From: Sphingobacterium chuzhouense
GTDB lineage: Bacteria; Bacteroidota; Bacteroidia; Sphingobacteriales; Sphingobacteriaceae
Reading direction: 5' to 3'
NCBI RefSeq assembly: GCF_014692525.1
Contig: NZ_JACNYL010000001.1
Span: forward strand, 930,001 to 994,000
DNA: 64,000 nucleotides
Part shown: piece after piece, positions 44,526 to 52,838 of the stretch
Numbering within the stretch: the first letter of the stretch is position 1
Layout: each line of letters opens with the position of its first letter
The notes under the pieces: generated by a model
The model's database searches: none
Seen by the model: only the letters and a program-made list of their open reading frames with translations
Told to the model about the DNA's origin: nothing
Program-made: the position numbers and the translations under genes

Positions 44526-45152
44526 TCAAATCAGATGATTCTTCTGGGCATAGGTGAGCATTTCTGCGATAGTATGGCAGTTGGCTTTTGCCATCATTTT
44601 TCGGCGATGGGCAACGATCGTGTGTGGGCTTAAAAACGTTTTGGCCGCTGTTTCCGCAATGCTATTTCCTTGCGAAAAGTATTTTAATAATTCGATTTCC
44701 CTGGGTGTAAAGGTTACAACACGCTCACCACGCTGCATTACAAACGGTTCAAATTGTGGATCAATATATTCCCTTCCTCGCTCAATAGCCTCTAAACACA
44801 TTATAAAATCCTGTATATCAGCAGATTTACTAAGTATCCCATGTGGTTTGTACCGCAAGATGTTTCTAATGACAGCTGGTGCAATTGCACTTGTAATAAA
44901 AACAATCTTAGCTTGGTTATTCAATCTTTTTATATCTGTCAATATGGAAAGTCCATTCGTCTCTGGTAGGTAATAATCCAAAAAAACATAGAGTTTTTGA
45001 TTACCAAAGGATCGGAGGAAATCGATAAATTCATCCACTTTACTAAAAGAAGAGACAGCATCAAAAGCACCGAATCTTTGTAGCAACAGTGCAAAAGAAT
45101 CGGCAAACAACCGGTGGTCATCCAAAACAACAGCATGCGTTAAAATTTTCAT
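44526..45152 (-). CDS. LuxR/NarL-family response regulator
   Basis: This regulator has about 208 residues. The receiver domain has D11/D12 (VLDDHR), the phosphoacceptor D59 in YVFLDYYLP, and the TSA switch motif (FITSAIAPAV). The C-terminal LuxR-type HTH is at about 145-205 (FTPREIELLKYFSQGNSIAE, FLSPHTIVAHRRKMMAK). ATG at 45152 (MKILTHAV) fits receiver domains better than the Met four codons upstream. It is convergent with the TPR histidine kinase and divergent from the peptide/fimbrillin unit, which is a possible target. Confidence 0.92.
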   Translation of the reverse strand: MKILTHAVVLDDHRLFADSFALLLQRFGAFDAVSSFSKVDEFIDFLRSFGNQKLYVFLDYYLPETNGLSILTDIKRLNNQAKIVFITSAIAPAVIRNILRYKPHGILSKSADIQDFIMCLEAIERGREYIDPQFEPFVMQRGERVVTFTPREIELLKYFSQGNSIAETAAKTFLSPHTIVAHRRKMMAKANCHTIAEMLTYAQKNHLI

Positions 45153-45437
45153 AAGGCAAAACAAATATCTTATTAAAAACCATATGTTTTTCTATCTCCA
45201 AAGCACACTATTCTTAAATGTAGCTTTTCTACTACAAACATCTCACAAAGCATAGCATGTTTTTGTTATTTTCTCATAAAACAGTAGCAAAAATTTGTTA
45301 CACAGCGCTTTACGTGCCAAAAAATCAATTATAAAACTTCGTTCTTTGCGTCAAAATTCAGGGTTTGAGTTTTAAAATCAGGAATGAATGTGTTGCTAAA
45401 CGAGAAAAAAAATTAAAATATCAACAATAAAAAAATC

Positions 45438-45620
45438 ATGGAAACTAAAAGTTCAACTAAAAATCTGGACGCTAAGCTAAGTTATGAAGCTCCTATGCTT
45501 CGGTCAATCGAAGTCGAATTGGAAGAGGGTATTGCTAGCGTATCTGGCAATATTGAAGTGCAACAACAATGGAAAGAAACAGAGACACAATCTCAAGACG
45601 TACAAAACAACTATTGGTAG
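45438..45620 (+). CDS. 60-residue peptide upstream of fimbrillin-like gene
   Basis: This small acidic peptide starts METKSSTKNL and has a conserved-looking core, LSYEAPMLRSIEVELEEGIA, followed by a Gly/Ser step, a Q/E-rich tail and a terminal Trp. There is no signal peptide. Short proteins of this style (a Y-x-x-P-x-l-x-x-I-E-V-E-x-E-x-G-I-A pattern) recur directly upstream of fimbrillin or FISUMP-type lipoproteins in Bacteroidota, from memory. Here the fimbrillin-like gene starts 55 bases after its stop. The function is unknown; the double-glycine-like hinge and hydrophilic tail would suit a secreted or processed peptide. Confidence 0.65.
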   Translation: METKSSTKNLDAKLSYEAPMLRSIEVELEEGIASVSGNIEVQQQWKETETQSQDVQNNYW

Positions 45621-45675
45621 GCACCCCTTTTATTTAGCAGACTTTATTTTAACAATACATTTGAAATTAAAAAGA

Positions 45676-47253
45676 ATGAAACATAATTATATCAAAGCCC
45701 TAGTAGCCTGCTTTATAGCGGTTGCTGTTTTTGCGTCTTCTTGTCAGAAAGAAAATGGCGTAGATAATTTAGGTGGTGAAGCGACTGTTACCATCAACAT
45801 GCAGGGCGTGGGACCCTCAACCGGCAATAAAGCTAAAGCTGGTCTACGTGCATCTGCTAGTGCAGGCAACACTGTCGCGACGCCTGCTGTACAACGTCAA
45901 GTCGTTAAATTTAACAATCAGTTTAACGTTAAAGCAACCCTGAGAGAGGTAACTCCTGCTTCTTCTACACCGGCATTACGTGCTTCTGCAAACCGTGCAG
46001 AGACAACCGCAACTGGCGCAGGCGATATCCTTCCTTTGGCGGATGGCACGGAATATACTGTTGTCATATCTCAAGGCGGCGAAGTAGTCACTACCGAAAC
46101 CTTCACACAAGGTGATAGTGAACATAAATTTAATATCGAGGCTGGCAGCTATACGTATGTAGCCTATGCTTACGGAGATGCAGATGCTTCCGGCGCAGAC
46201 CGTGATCCCCTTTGGGTATCGGGTAGCTTGAACGTAACAGCGGGCGAAAATAATACCCTTTCCATTGTATTGGAGCACAAGCTTACCGAAGTAACTGTAG
46301 TGTTCGATGCAGGCGCGGGACGTACGATTAACGCTATTGGTGCGGGTACGCTTGCTCCAAACCACAGCTATGAATTTAATGAACAAACGGGTGTTGTTAC
46401 TTTTGGTGGGGCAACAACAGCAGCAGCCATTAGTTTCACCGGCCAAACTCCAGGTCAAATATGGACGAGCAACCCGACGATGATCGCGGTAGAAGATACG
46501 GACAATGGTGTGGTTGAATTATCAAATGTCACTATTAATAATACTCCAGGTTCTATTACTAGCGATGGCTGGGCACTAAGAGCAGGAGTTCAATATAGAT
46601 TGGAACTGAATTTGGGTGATAAGGAAGAGGAAGGAATTGAGATTGGCGGATCGGTGTGGTCACCTGGTAATTTAACTTATGATCCTTCCACAGACGAGTA
46701 TGGCTTTTCTGATGCAAATAATCAACCTGGAGATTACTGGTTTGCCGGCTATACAAAACCCAAAGTCCTTCCGGATCCAAGCAACAGCAACCAAAATCCA
46801 AGCTTAGGCACAAATGGTCCGTTAGGAGACCCGTGTGCTTTGGCTGGATCGTGGCGACTTCCTACTAGAGCGGAAATGGCAGAATTACAAACAAACACAA
46901 ATGCGGGAGGAGCGGACAATCCCGGCACTCCACAGTCTTGGGCTGTTGCCAGATGGGTCGATACCTTTACGCCAAGCACGGGTAACACCTTGGGTATGTT
47001 CTTCGGAACACAAGTTCACCCCGGCGTAGCTAATAGAGACAATTATCTTTTCTTGTTATTCGGAGGTTCTTACAACGATAATAATGTGCTTTCTGCATTA
47101 AACACTAAAGGCTATTATCTTATCACGGATCCAAGTCAAACTAGCGGATATAATTTCTTAGATATCGGTGGACAAAAAGAATCGCTTGGTTGGGATATGA
47201 GTTTTACTTATAATGCTAACCATGCTGTTCAAATCCGTTGCGTACAAAACTAG
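45676..47253 (+). CDS. Fimbrillin-like lipoprotein with FISUMP-type C-terminal domain
   Basis: This 525-residue lipoprotein (lipobox C23, VFASSCQKENG) has a fimbrillin-like N-terminal region of beta-strands (GEATVTINMQGVGPS, DGTEYTVVISQGGEV, AGSYTYVAYAYGDAD, LTEVTVVFDAGAG). Its C-terminal part (about 330-525) has the WRLPTRAEMAELQ signature of FISUMP/C-lectin-like domains. Such proteins form surface fimbriae tips or adhesins. ATG at 45676 is chosen because it alone gives a signal peptide; the frame is open further upstream over the peptide gene, where it is not coding. An intrinsic terminator follows the stop. Confidence 0.85.
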   Translation: MKHNYIKALVACFIAVAVFASSCQKENGVDNLGGEATVTINMQGVGPSTGNKAKAGLRASASAGNTVATPAVQRQVVKFNNQFNVKATLREVTPASSTPALRASANRAETTATGAGDILPLADGTEYTVVISQGGEVVTTETFTQGDSEHKFNIEAGSYTYVAYAYGDADASGADRDPLWVSGSLNVTAGENNTLSIVLEHKLTEVTVVFDAGAGRTINAIGAGTLAPNHSYEFNEQTGVVTFGGATTAAAISFTGQTPGQIWTSNPTMIAVEDTDNGVVELSNVTINNTPGSITSDGWALRAGVQYRLELNLGDKEEEGIEIGGSVWSPGNLTYDPSTDEYGFSDANNQPGDYWFAGYTKPKVLPDPSNSNQNPSLGTNGPLGDPCALAGSWRLPTRAEMAELQTNTNAGGADNPGTPQSWAVARWVDTFTPSTGNTLGMFFGTQVHPGVANRDNYLFLLFGGSYNDNNVLSALNTKGYYLITDPSQTSGYNFLDIGGQKESLGWDMSFTYNANHAVQIRCVQN

Positions 47254-47280
47254 AACTACATCACAATTTTACACATAGAG

Positions 47281-47315
47281 AAGAGGGGCTTTCCGCAAGG
47301 TTAGCCTCTTTTTTT
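47281..47315 (+). terminator. Intrinsic terminator after the fimbrillin-like gene
   Basis: AAGAGGGGCT at 47281-47290 pairs with AGCCTCTT (47303-47310) with a two-base bulge, and is followed by a run of seven T. It lies 27 bases after the stop at 47253 and just before the convergent toxin gene. Confidence 0.75.
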
Positions 47316-47324
47316 AAAATATAC

Positions 47325-47708
47325 TTACCATAACAACGTCGCATTATATTTTGGAAAGTTTTCGTCTTTAGAAATGATGGTTAACTTTTCAATCATTGCT
47401 TGCGAGATAATAATGCGGTCAAATGGATCTCTATGATGATATTCCAATATAAGCAGTTTTTGTAGATGGGAAAAGCTAATCGGCAGTATATCAATCTGAT
47501 TGTTTTCAAGAAATTCAGTTATTAGACTAAAATCAGATGCTAATTTGAGATTGCCTAGGCTATGTTTTATTGCAATTTCCCAAAGACTAGCGATACTAAG
47601 GAAACAGTTGTTACGTATATTGGCAATGGCGTCCCGGCTATTATCGGATAGATGGGGATCACCCTCCATGAACCAAATGAAAGCATGGGTGTCCAACAAC
47701 AAATTCAT
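47325..47708 (-). CDS. vapC: PIN-domain toxin (VapC family)
   Basis: This is a 127-residue PIN-domain ribonuclease. Acidic residues of the active site are D6 in LLLDTHAFIW, E44 in SLWEIAIK, D94/D97 in HRDPFDRII and D115 in ISKDENF. The sequence is of the PIN subgroup linked to short DUF2281/PHD-type antitoxins, and the antitoxin gene lies directly upstream: its TAA is followed at once by this ATG. VapC-type toxins cut specific RNAs and block translation. The pair should be functional, since both genes are intact. Confidence 0.9.
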   Translation of the reverse strand: MNLLLDTHAFIWFMEGDPHLSDNSRDAIANIRNNCFLSIASLWEIAIKHSLGNLKLASDFSLITEFLENNQIDILPISFSHLQKLLILEYHHRDPFDRIIISQAMIEKLTIISKDENFPKYNATLLW

Positions 47709-47909
47709 TTACATGTAGTCTTTAAAATCATCCAAAGGCTTATCAAAATCTTCCGTCATCGTGAAAAAACCTTTTGCATAACCAAATTCCCTCTTCTTAA
47801 GTTTTTTCTTCGAATTCTTGGATTTAAGAAATGCGACAAAATCCGAAACTTCTTGCTTAAGGTTTTCCGGCAATGAGCTAATATCGGTAAATAACTGAAT
47901 ATCTGTCAT
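47709..47909 (-). CDS. DUF2281-type antitoxin
   Basis: This 66-residue protein starts with the DUF2281 helix pattern (DISSLPENLKQEVSDFVAFL), then a Lys-rich linker and the tail FGYAKGFFTMTEDFDKPLDD that typically wraps the cognate PIN toxin. Its stop codon touches the toxin start with no gap, ensuring coupled translation in the order antitoxin then toxin. It likely represses its own promoter, though no clear operator was found in the region before it. Confidence 0.82.
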   Translation of the reverse strand: MTDIQLFTDISSLPENLKQEVSDFVAFLKSKNSKKKLKKREFGYAKGFFTMTEDFDKPLDDFKDYM

Positions 47910-48033
47910 AGCAATTACTTATTTATATAGCACAAGTATACTAAAAACTAAGATTGATTCAAAACAGGATGAACAATGAATCTCCCTTACTCCTCCTTAT
48001 TGAGGCGTGTCCCAAACCGCTAATAATCACTGA

Positions 48034-49653
48034 CTACTGACTACTGGCTACTATCTCCCCCAAAAACTCCAATGCCCTCTGCACGAAGTTATCATTTCGA
48101 TTCCTCACTTTGAAATAGGCCTCACGGCCAAAATAAAAACGTCCCACCAAAGCTTCTATATCCGTTTCGATCAGATCCCTCAGTTCATTTTTCTTTCGGT
48201 CGGAGATAACAAATCCTTCTTCACGTACAAAGTCAATAAACGCGTGGTATTCATTATCCGGCAGGTGGTAACCCTGCAAGAAATTCTCAATAGAATAAGC
48301 CGGTGCTTGCTTTGTAAACCGTGTATACACAAATTGCTCGATAAAACTGTATTGTATCAAATCCTGATAAAAAAGACTCAGTGCATTCGAATCCTGTGCA
48401 ACATGAATATCGGGCAATATCCCGCCACCGCTATATACTTGTTTACCAGCTTTGGTTTCGAAAGCTTTTCCATGCGCATATAAGGTGTCGAGCGCCCACA
48501 ATCCCCTGTACATGCTATTGAAGTCGACCATATTTGACCAATTTGCCATATACTTCTTTTGTATACTCCGTCCGAGAGGTGTGAAATAACGGGCAATGCT
48601 CAAGTTTACCGTTGAACCGTCCGAAAAATCGAATTGTTCTTGCACAATCCCTTTTCCATACGATCGCCTTCCGATAATCGTTCCGCGATCCCAATCTTGT
48701 ATAGCACCGGCTACAATTTCACTTGCCGAAGCTGTATTTTCATTAATAAGTATAGCCAGTTCTCCTGTGGCAAAGTTGCCTCCTTGCAAACTGTCTGAGA
48801 AATACTCACGTCGTTCTTCATGCGCCCCTTGTGTATACACAATAAGACGTCTGTCGGCAAAAAACTCGCTGGCTAACTTGATAGCCATGTGGAAATATCC
48901 TCCACCATTGTCACGGAGATCAAGAATAAGCTTTTTAGCCCCTTGCTTTTTCAATTCAATGATAGCCTGCCGAAATTCATCTGCCGTGTTGATCCCAAAC
49001 CGTCTTACCTTTACATATCCAACACCCGGTTCAATCATATAAACCACATCTAACGAGCTTACTGTTACCTGATCGCGAACTACCTTTATAGGCAAATCCA
49101 TTTCCTCTCCATCTCGTTTCACATGTATACTAATGGCTGTTCCACGACGGCCGCGGATCAGCTTCTCCACACTTTCCCGCGAAATATGTATGCCAGCTAC
49201 AGGTTCATTTCCTATCTTCAGCAGCCTATCCCCTACCCGAAACCCAGCCTTATCTGCCGGCCCACCATTAATCAGCGATACAATCATTAACGTATCGTTT
49301 AGATTAAAATACTCCATTCCTATACCCTCGAACGTTCCTTCCAGAATTTCTGTCTGGCGCTGCGATTCGTTAGGAACCAAATAACTAGAATAAGGGTCTA
49401 AATGAGAGATAATATGATTGATGGCTCCGTTTTGTACCGAGTCGATGTCAACACTATCTACATATGCTTCGGCGACGAGATCCAATAATTGCTGGACTTT
49501 CCATGTGTTGCCCGACAATCCGATGGGCATCAGGCTATTACCGGGCTTGTTACCTTGCTCATCTACGTAGTTCTGCCCCAGCAGTATGCCCAAGAGCAAT
49601 ACTGCTGCGTAAGTAGCTGCGACAAAGATATTCCGTTTAGTGCCTTTTTGCAT
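48034..49653 (-). CDS. S41-family C-terminal processing peptidase (CtpA-like)
   Basis: This is a 539-residue periplasmic, membrane-tethered serine protease with an N-terminal membrane helix (about 9-26, FVAATYAAVLLLGILLG), a PDZ domain (about 105-185: GIGMEYFN, SLINGGPADKAGFRVGDRLL) and an S41 catalytic core. The nucleophile is S309 in NENTASASE and the lysine base is K334 in RRSYGKGIVQ, with the spacing of 25 residues known from Tsp. The C-terminal region (about 400-539) is helical. It degrades or trims envelope proteins from the C-terminus. It is monocistronic, divergent from the TTG-start gene at 49815. Confidence 0.94.
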   Translation of the reverse strand: MQKGTKRNIFVAATYAAVLLLGILLGQNYVDEQGNKPGNSLMPIGLSGNTWKVQQLLDLVAEAYVDSVDIDSVQNGAINHIISHLDPYSSYLVPNESQRQTEILEGTFEGIGMEYFNLNDTLMIVSLINGGPADKAGFRVGDRLLKIGNEPVAGIHISRESVEKLIRGRRGTAISIHVKRDGEEMDLPIKVVRDQVTVSSLDVVYMIEPGVGYVKVRRFGINTADEFRQAIIELKKQGAKKLILDLRDNGGGYFHMAIKLASEFFADRRLIVYTQGAHEERREYFSDSLQGGNFATGELAILINENTASASEIVAGAIQDWDRGTIIGRRSYGKGIVQEQFDFSDGSTVNLSIARYFTPLGRSIQKKYMANWSNMVDFNSMYRGLWALDTLYAHGKAFETKAGKQVYSGGGILPDIHVAQDSNALSLFYQDLIQYSFIEQFVYTRFTKQAPAYSIENFLQGYHLPDNEYHAFIDFVREEGFVISDRKKNELRDLIETDIEALVGRFYFGREAYFKVRNRNDNFVQRALEFLGEIVASSQ

Positions 49654-49790
49654 GGATAAAATTCGGTTGCAAAATTAAAATAGTTTTCTCAAATATTTGC
49701 GTGATAAGTTAACAAGTATTTGAATAATATACGTATTAAATGCTTTATTGTTCATAATAATTTCGTAAAATCTACGTGATAATTTATTTC

Positions 49791-49798
49791 TATCTTTG
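49791..49798 (+). promoter_or_regulatory. -7 promoter box of the TTG-start gene
   Basis: TATCTTTG matches TAnnTTTG exactly and ends 16 bases before the TTG start at 49815, so the leader is about 10 bases long. Confidence 0.6.
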
Positions 49799-49814
49799 TT
49801 AAAACGTATTTGCT

Positions 49815-50384
49815 TTGCATGAGATAGAACCATATTATAATTGGCGCGATGATTATATCGCTTCGGAAGACGAAAAATCGCCTTTTTACGGCATAGTATA
49901 TAGCGAATTTGAATTCGACAAACAGATTTATAACTTTCTGCTGCATCCCCAATGGGATGAATTCGGCTCACTCACCTTATATATAAAAATCCTCTACGCA
50001 GACTATGACCGAGGGTTTGCTATCATGGAATTAATCGGCGAATGGAACGATGCCATTTACAACGATATTATGCTGTTAAAACGAGAAGTCGTCGATATTA
50101 TGGTTGCAGAAGGAATTAATAAGTTTTTGCTTATTGGCGAAAATATACTCAACTTCCATGGTTCAGATGATTCTTATTATGAAGAGTGGTTCCAGGATAT
50201 CGATGATGGCTGGATTGTAGCTATGAATTTTCGCGATCATGTTATCCAAGAATTTCAAGCACAAGGGATTGACTATTATATACACTTTGGGGGTGACTTC
50301 AATACATTTCCGTGGCGTACACTGAAACCCAAACAGCTATACCATCATATACAGCAGCGAATTAATAACCGGCTGGGGATGTAA
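49815..50384 (+). CDS. Conserved hypothetical protein, TTG start
   Basis: This 189-residue soluble protein is rich in aromatic and acidic residues (HEIEPYYNWRDDYIASEDE, YSEFEFDKQIYNFLLHPQWD, ILIGENILNFHGSDD-like and YYEEWFQDID segments). It resembles a family found throughout Sphingobacteriaceae and Cytophagales without known function. A TTG codon at 49815 is taken as the start because an in-frame TAA lies at 49800, the nearest ATG (49819) is out of frame, and the first in-frame Met is about 75 residues inside the fold. The gene stands alone with its own promoter box. Confidence 0.78.
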   Translation: MHEIEPYYNWRDDYIASEDEKSPFYGIVYSEFEFDKQIYNFLLHPQWDEFGSLTLYIKILYADYDRGFAIMELIGEWNDAIYNDIMLLKREVVDIMVAEGINKFLLIGENILNFHGSDDSYYEEWFQDIDDGWIVAMNFRDHVIQEFQAQGIDYYIHFGGDFNTFPWRTLKPKQLYHHIQQRINNRLGM

Positions 50385-50428
50385 GTGTTTGGTGTGTAAC
50401 AAAAATTCCTTTTTCCTATAAGTTTCCT

Positions 50429-50436
50429 TAACTTTG
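50429..50436 (+). promoter_or_regulatory. -7 promoter box of fumC
   Basis: TAACTTTG matches the TAnnTTTG element, giving a leader of about 70 bases. That leader contains a small inverted repeat (GTTAGA with TCTAAC around 50448-50469). Confidence 0.5.
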
Positions 50437-50510
50437 TGTTGCAATAAGTTAGACAGTTGATTCTAACTGTTTGAATTTTTAATTTTCACTTTTAACTTTC
50501 ATTTTATACT

Positions 50511-51908
50511 ATGTCATTTAGGATAGAAAAAGATACCATGGGCGAAGTTCAGGTTCCTGCGGATAAATACTGGGGGGCACAAACGGAGCGTTCACGTAAC
50601 AATTTTAAGATTGGTCCGGCAGCGTCTATGCCGAAAGAGATTATCGAAGGTTTTGCATATCTGAAAAAAGCGGCAGCTTTTGCTAACCATGAGTTAGGTG
50701 TTTTATCCATAGAGAAACGTGATGCTATCGGCACTGTCTGCGACGAAATCTTAGCTGGTAAGCTAGACGACCAGTTTCCATTGGTGATTTGGCAAACTGG
50801 TTCCGGTACACAATCCAACATGAATGTCAACGAAGTAGTGGCAAATCGCGCGCAGGTATTGGCTGGAGGCAAAATTGGTGAAGGCGAACCCGCCTTAAAA
50901 GCTAACGATGACGTCAATAAATCACAATCTTCCAATGATACTTTTCCTACTGGAATGCACATTGCGGCTTATAAAGCAGTAGTAGAAGTAACGATCCCAG
51001 GAGTTGAAAAACTACGGGATACACTGCAACGTAAATCCGAAGAATTTATGAACGTAGTCAAGATAGGCCGTACACATTTAATGGATGCTACGCCATTGAC
51101 ACTTGGCCAGGAACTTTCGGGATATGTTGCACAGCTTAATCATGGACTAAAAGCGTTGAAGAACACATTGGCTCATCTGTCCGAATTAGCCTTGGGCGGT
51201 ACAGCAGTAGGAACGGGGTTGAATACCCCAGAGGGGTATGACGTTGTCGTAGCCAAATACATTGCCGAGTTTACAGGACTACCTTTCGTTACAGCTCCAA
51301 ATAAGTTCGAAGCATTAGCTGCACACGATGCTATTGTGGAAACACACGGCGCACTTAAGCAACTTGCGGTTTCCTTGAATAAAATTGCAAATGACATCCG
51401 TATGCTAGCCTCTGGCCCTCGTTCAGGTATTGGTGAAATTTTAATTCCGGAAAACGAACCGGGTTCTTCTATTATGCCAGGAAAAGTGAACCCGACCCAA
51501 TGTGAAGCACTCACGATGGTAGCTGCGCAGGTGATGGGAAATGACGTTGCCATTACCATCGGAGGTACACAAGGACATTACGAACTGAATGTATTCAAAC
51601 CGCTAATGGCAGCCAACTTCTTACAGTCGGCACGCCTTATCGGAGATGCTTGTGTATCTTTTGAGGAACACTGTGCGGTAGGTATTGAGCCTAATTATGC
51701 TCGTATCAAAGAACTTGTGGATAATTCCTTGATGCTCGTCACGGCGCTCAACACGAAAATCGGTTATTACAAAGCAGCAGAAATTGCCCAAACAGCCCAT
51801 AAAAATAACTCCACCCTCAAAGAAACAGCCATTGCTTTAGGCTATGTAACAGCAGAGCAATTTGATGAGTGGGTGAAACCAGAGGATATGGTGGGAAGCT
51901 TAAAATAA
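50511..51908 (+). CDS. fumC: Class II fumarate hydratase
   Basis: FumC interconverts fumarate and malate in the TCA cycle without an iron-sulfur cluster. The 465-residue length is normal. The fumarase/aspartase signature [11 protein letters not shown] lies at about residues 318-328, with the substrate-binding [25 protein letters not shown] and [16 protein letters not shown] motifs also complete. It is a cytoplasmic homotetramer by family. The stop overlaps the ATG of a small lipoprotein gene by one base (TAATG), so the two genes are co-translated. Confidence 0.97.
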   Translation: MSFRIEKDTMGEVQVPADKYWGAQTERSRNNFKIGPAASMPKEIIEGFAYLKKAAAFANHELGVLSIEKRDAIGTVCDEILAGKLDDQFPLVIWQTGSGTQSNMNVNEVVANRAQVLAGGKIGEGEPALKANDDVNKSQSSNDTFPTGMHIAAYKAVVEVTIPGVEKLRDTLQRKSEEFMNVVKIGRTHLMDATPLTLGQELSGYVAQLNHGLKALKNTLAHLSELALGGTAVGTGLNTPEGYDVVVAKYIAEFTGLPFVTAPNKFEALAAHDAIVETHGALKQLAVSLNKIANDIRMLASGPRSGIGEILIPENEPGSSIMPGKVNPTQCEALTMVAAQVMGNDVAITIGGTQGHYELNVFKPLMAANFLQSARLIGDACVSFEEHCAVGIEPNYARIKELVDNSLMLVTALNTKIGYYKAAEIAQTAHKNNSTLKETAIALGYVTAEQFDEWVKPEDMVGSLK

Positions 51909-52441
51909 TGAAGATTATACTTTTATTGGTAAAATATCGCCTATTCGCATGCCTATCTACGATGGTAGGCATGCTTTTTTTTGTGAGCAGTTGTGTACGC
52001 CATTCGGAAATGCAATCCGAAGGAGCAGATTATCTACAAGGTGTATGGGTACAGGACAGCATCCCCCACCAATCTCAAATGATGGATTATACCCTGCATG
52101 AATTTAAATTTATATGTGACTCTGTCTATACCACCATGCGTGTACATGCCAAAATGCAACGGATTCCGGATTCTTGTTACAAAGACGGAGAATGGATGGA
52201 ATATGCAAGAGGTGTATATGTTATCCGTGGAGATAGCTTAATAGGCGAAGGCATCTATACCCGCCCTAATGGTAAGTACAAAACATCTGGATGTTATAGG
52301 ACTGGTACATACCTACCCCGCTACCATATAGCCTACCATGATGCTGATTCCCTCGTCCTGGAAAGCCGTTTTGATCAACGGCCTATCGTATTACGGAAAA
52401 CGCATAGTATTTCTTGTGTTCCTAAGAAGCGATGGGAGTAG
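51908..52441 (+). CDS. Small lipoprotein coupled to fumC
   Basis: This 177-residue lipoprotein precursor has a hydrophobic signal ending at lipobox C29 (FFVSSCVRHSE). The mature part is beta-rich with a lipocalin-like feel (YLQGVWVQDSIPHQSQ, TLHEFKFICDSVYTTMRV, GDSLIGEGIYTRPNG) and four cysteines. The function is unknown; relatives follow fumC in other Sphingobacteriaceae and are sometimes misnamed fumarate hydratase for that reason. ATG at 51908 overlaps the fumC stop, and is preferred to an upstream Met inside fumC. A repeat-type hairpin begins 4 bases after the stop. Confidence 0.75.
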   Translation: MKIILLLVKYRLFACLSTMVGMLFFVSSCVRHSEMQSEGADYLQGVWVQDSIPHQSQMMDYTLHEFKFICDSVYTTMRVHAKMQRIPDSCYKDGEWMEYARGVYVIRGDSLIGEGIYTRPNGKYKTSGCYRTGTYLPRYHIAYHDADSLVLESRFDQRPIVLRKTHSISCVPKKRWE

Positions 52442-52445
52442 TCCT

Positions 52446-52587
52446 TTTCTTTTTTCCCGTAAAAAAGAAACAAAAACCTCGTCGCTGCGGATATTTGAAA
52501 TAATGGATAGTGCAAAGGCAGATTTCTACATACTTCAAATATCCGGATGCGACATCAGAGGTTTAGGATGGGATTGTGCAAATGCGT
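52446..52587 (+). repeat. Repeat copy B: 3' element of the fumC-linked lipoprotein gene
   Basis: Reading away from the stop: hairpin TTTCTTTTTT (52446-52455) with AAAAAAGAAA (52461-52470), then CAAAAACCTCGTCGC, then a long stem with arms 52481-52500 and 52533-52553 (GCGGATATTTGAA against TTCAAATATCCGG), ending in GATTGTGCAAATGCGT. The order and much of the sequence equal copy A (25592-25735). Confidence 0.75.
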
Positions 52588-52694
52588 AGATACAAACAAT
52601 CCATAACGATTCGCGATTAAGCAGGGTAAATGTCTACATTGGCGTTACCTTTCTATGTTACGATTATTAAACACAGAATTAATACACTATAAAA

Positions 52695-52830
52695 ATTGTA
52701 TTATCCCTTATTAACACAAAATGTCCATCCGAATGTTTGAGGTCGGTAAAAACTCATCCTTAGTACCATCCCTTCCTCTCAAACATTCGAAGGACGAGCT
52801 TTTTGCTTCTTTTTCGCGGAGAAAAAGAAG
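52695..52830 (-). repeat. Repeat copy C: 3' element of telA
   Basis: Read from the telA stop outward (minus strand): hairpin CTTCTTTTTC with GAAAAAGAAG (10 bp, plus-strand 52806-52815 and 52821-52830), then CAAAAAGCTCGTCC, then a long stem with plus-strand arms 52723-52742 and 52775-52795 (CGAATGTTTGAG against CTCAAACATTCG). The loop CTCATCCTTAGTACCATCC differs from copy A at one base. Between copies B and C, bases 52588-52694 show no further feature. Confidence 0.75.
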
Positions 52831-52838
52831 ATAAAAAA

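Noticed and set aside
45484..45675. An upstream extension of the fimbrillin-like gene starting at 45484
   Set aside because: It overlaps the 60-residue peptide gene in another frame and would bury the lipoprotein signal peptide that begins at 45676.
48025..48055. Short tandem repeat ctgactactgactactggctac near the S41 peptidase stop
   Set aside because: Only about two and a half units with mismatches, partly inside the coding end; no sign of a regulatory or mobile repeat.
49675..49971. Minus-strand open frame opposite the TTG-start gene
   Set aside because: It runs across the promoter box and start of the plus-strand gene and has no recognisable feature.
52442..52838. A MITE or IS remnant with terminal inverted repeats
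   Set aside because: The two copies here are oppositely oriented and each begins next to a stop codon, with no target duplication visible; a 3'-UTR element explains the layout better. Mobility is not excluded.
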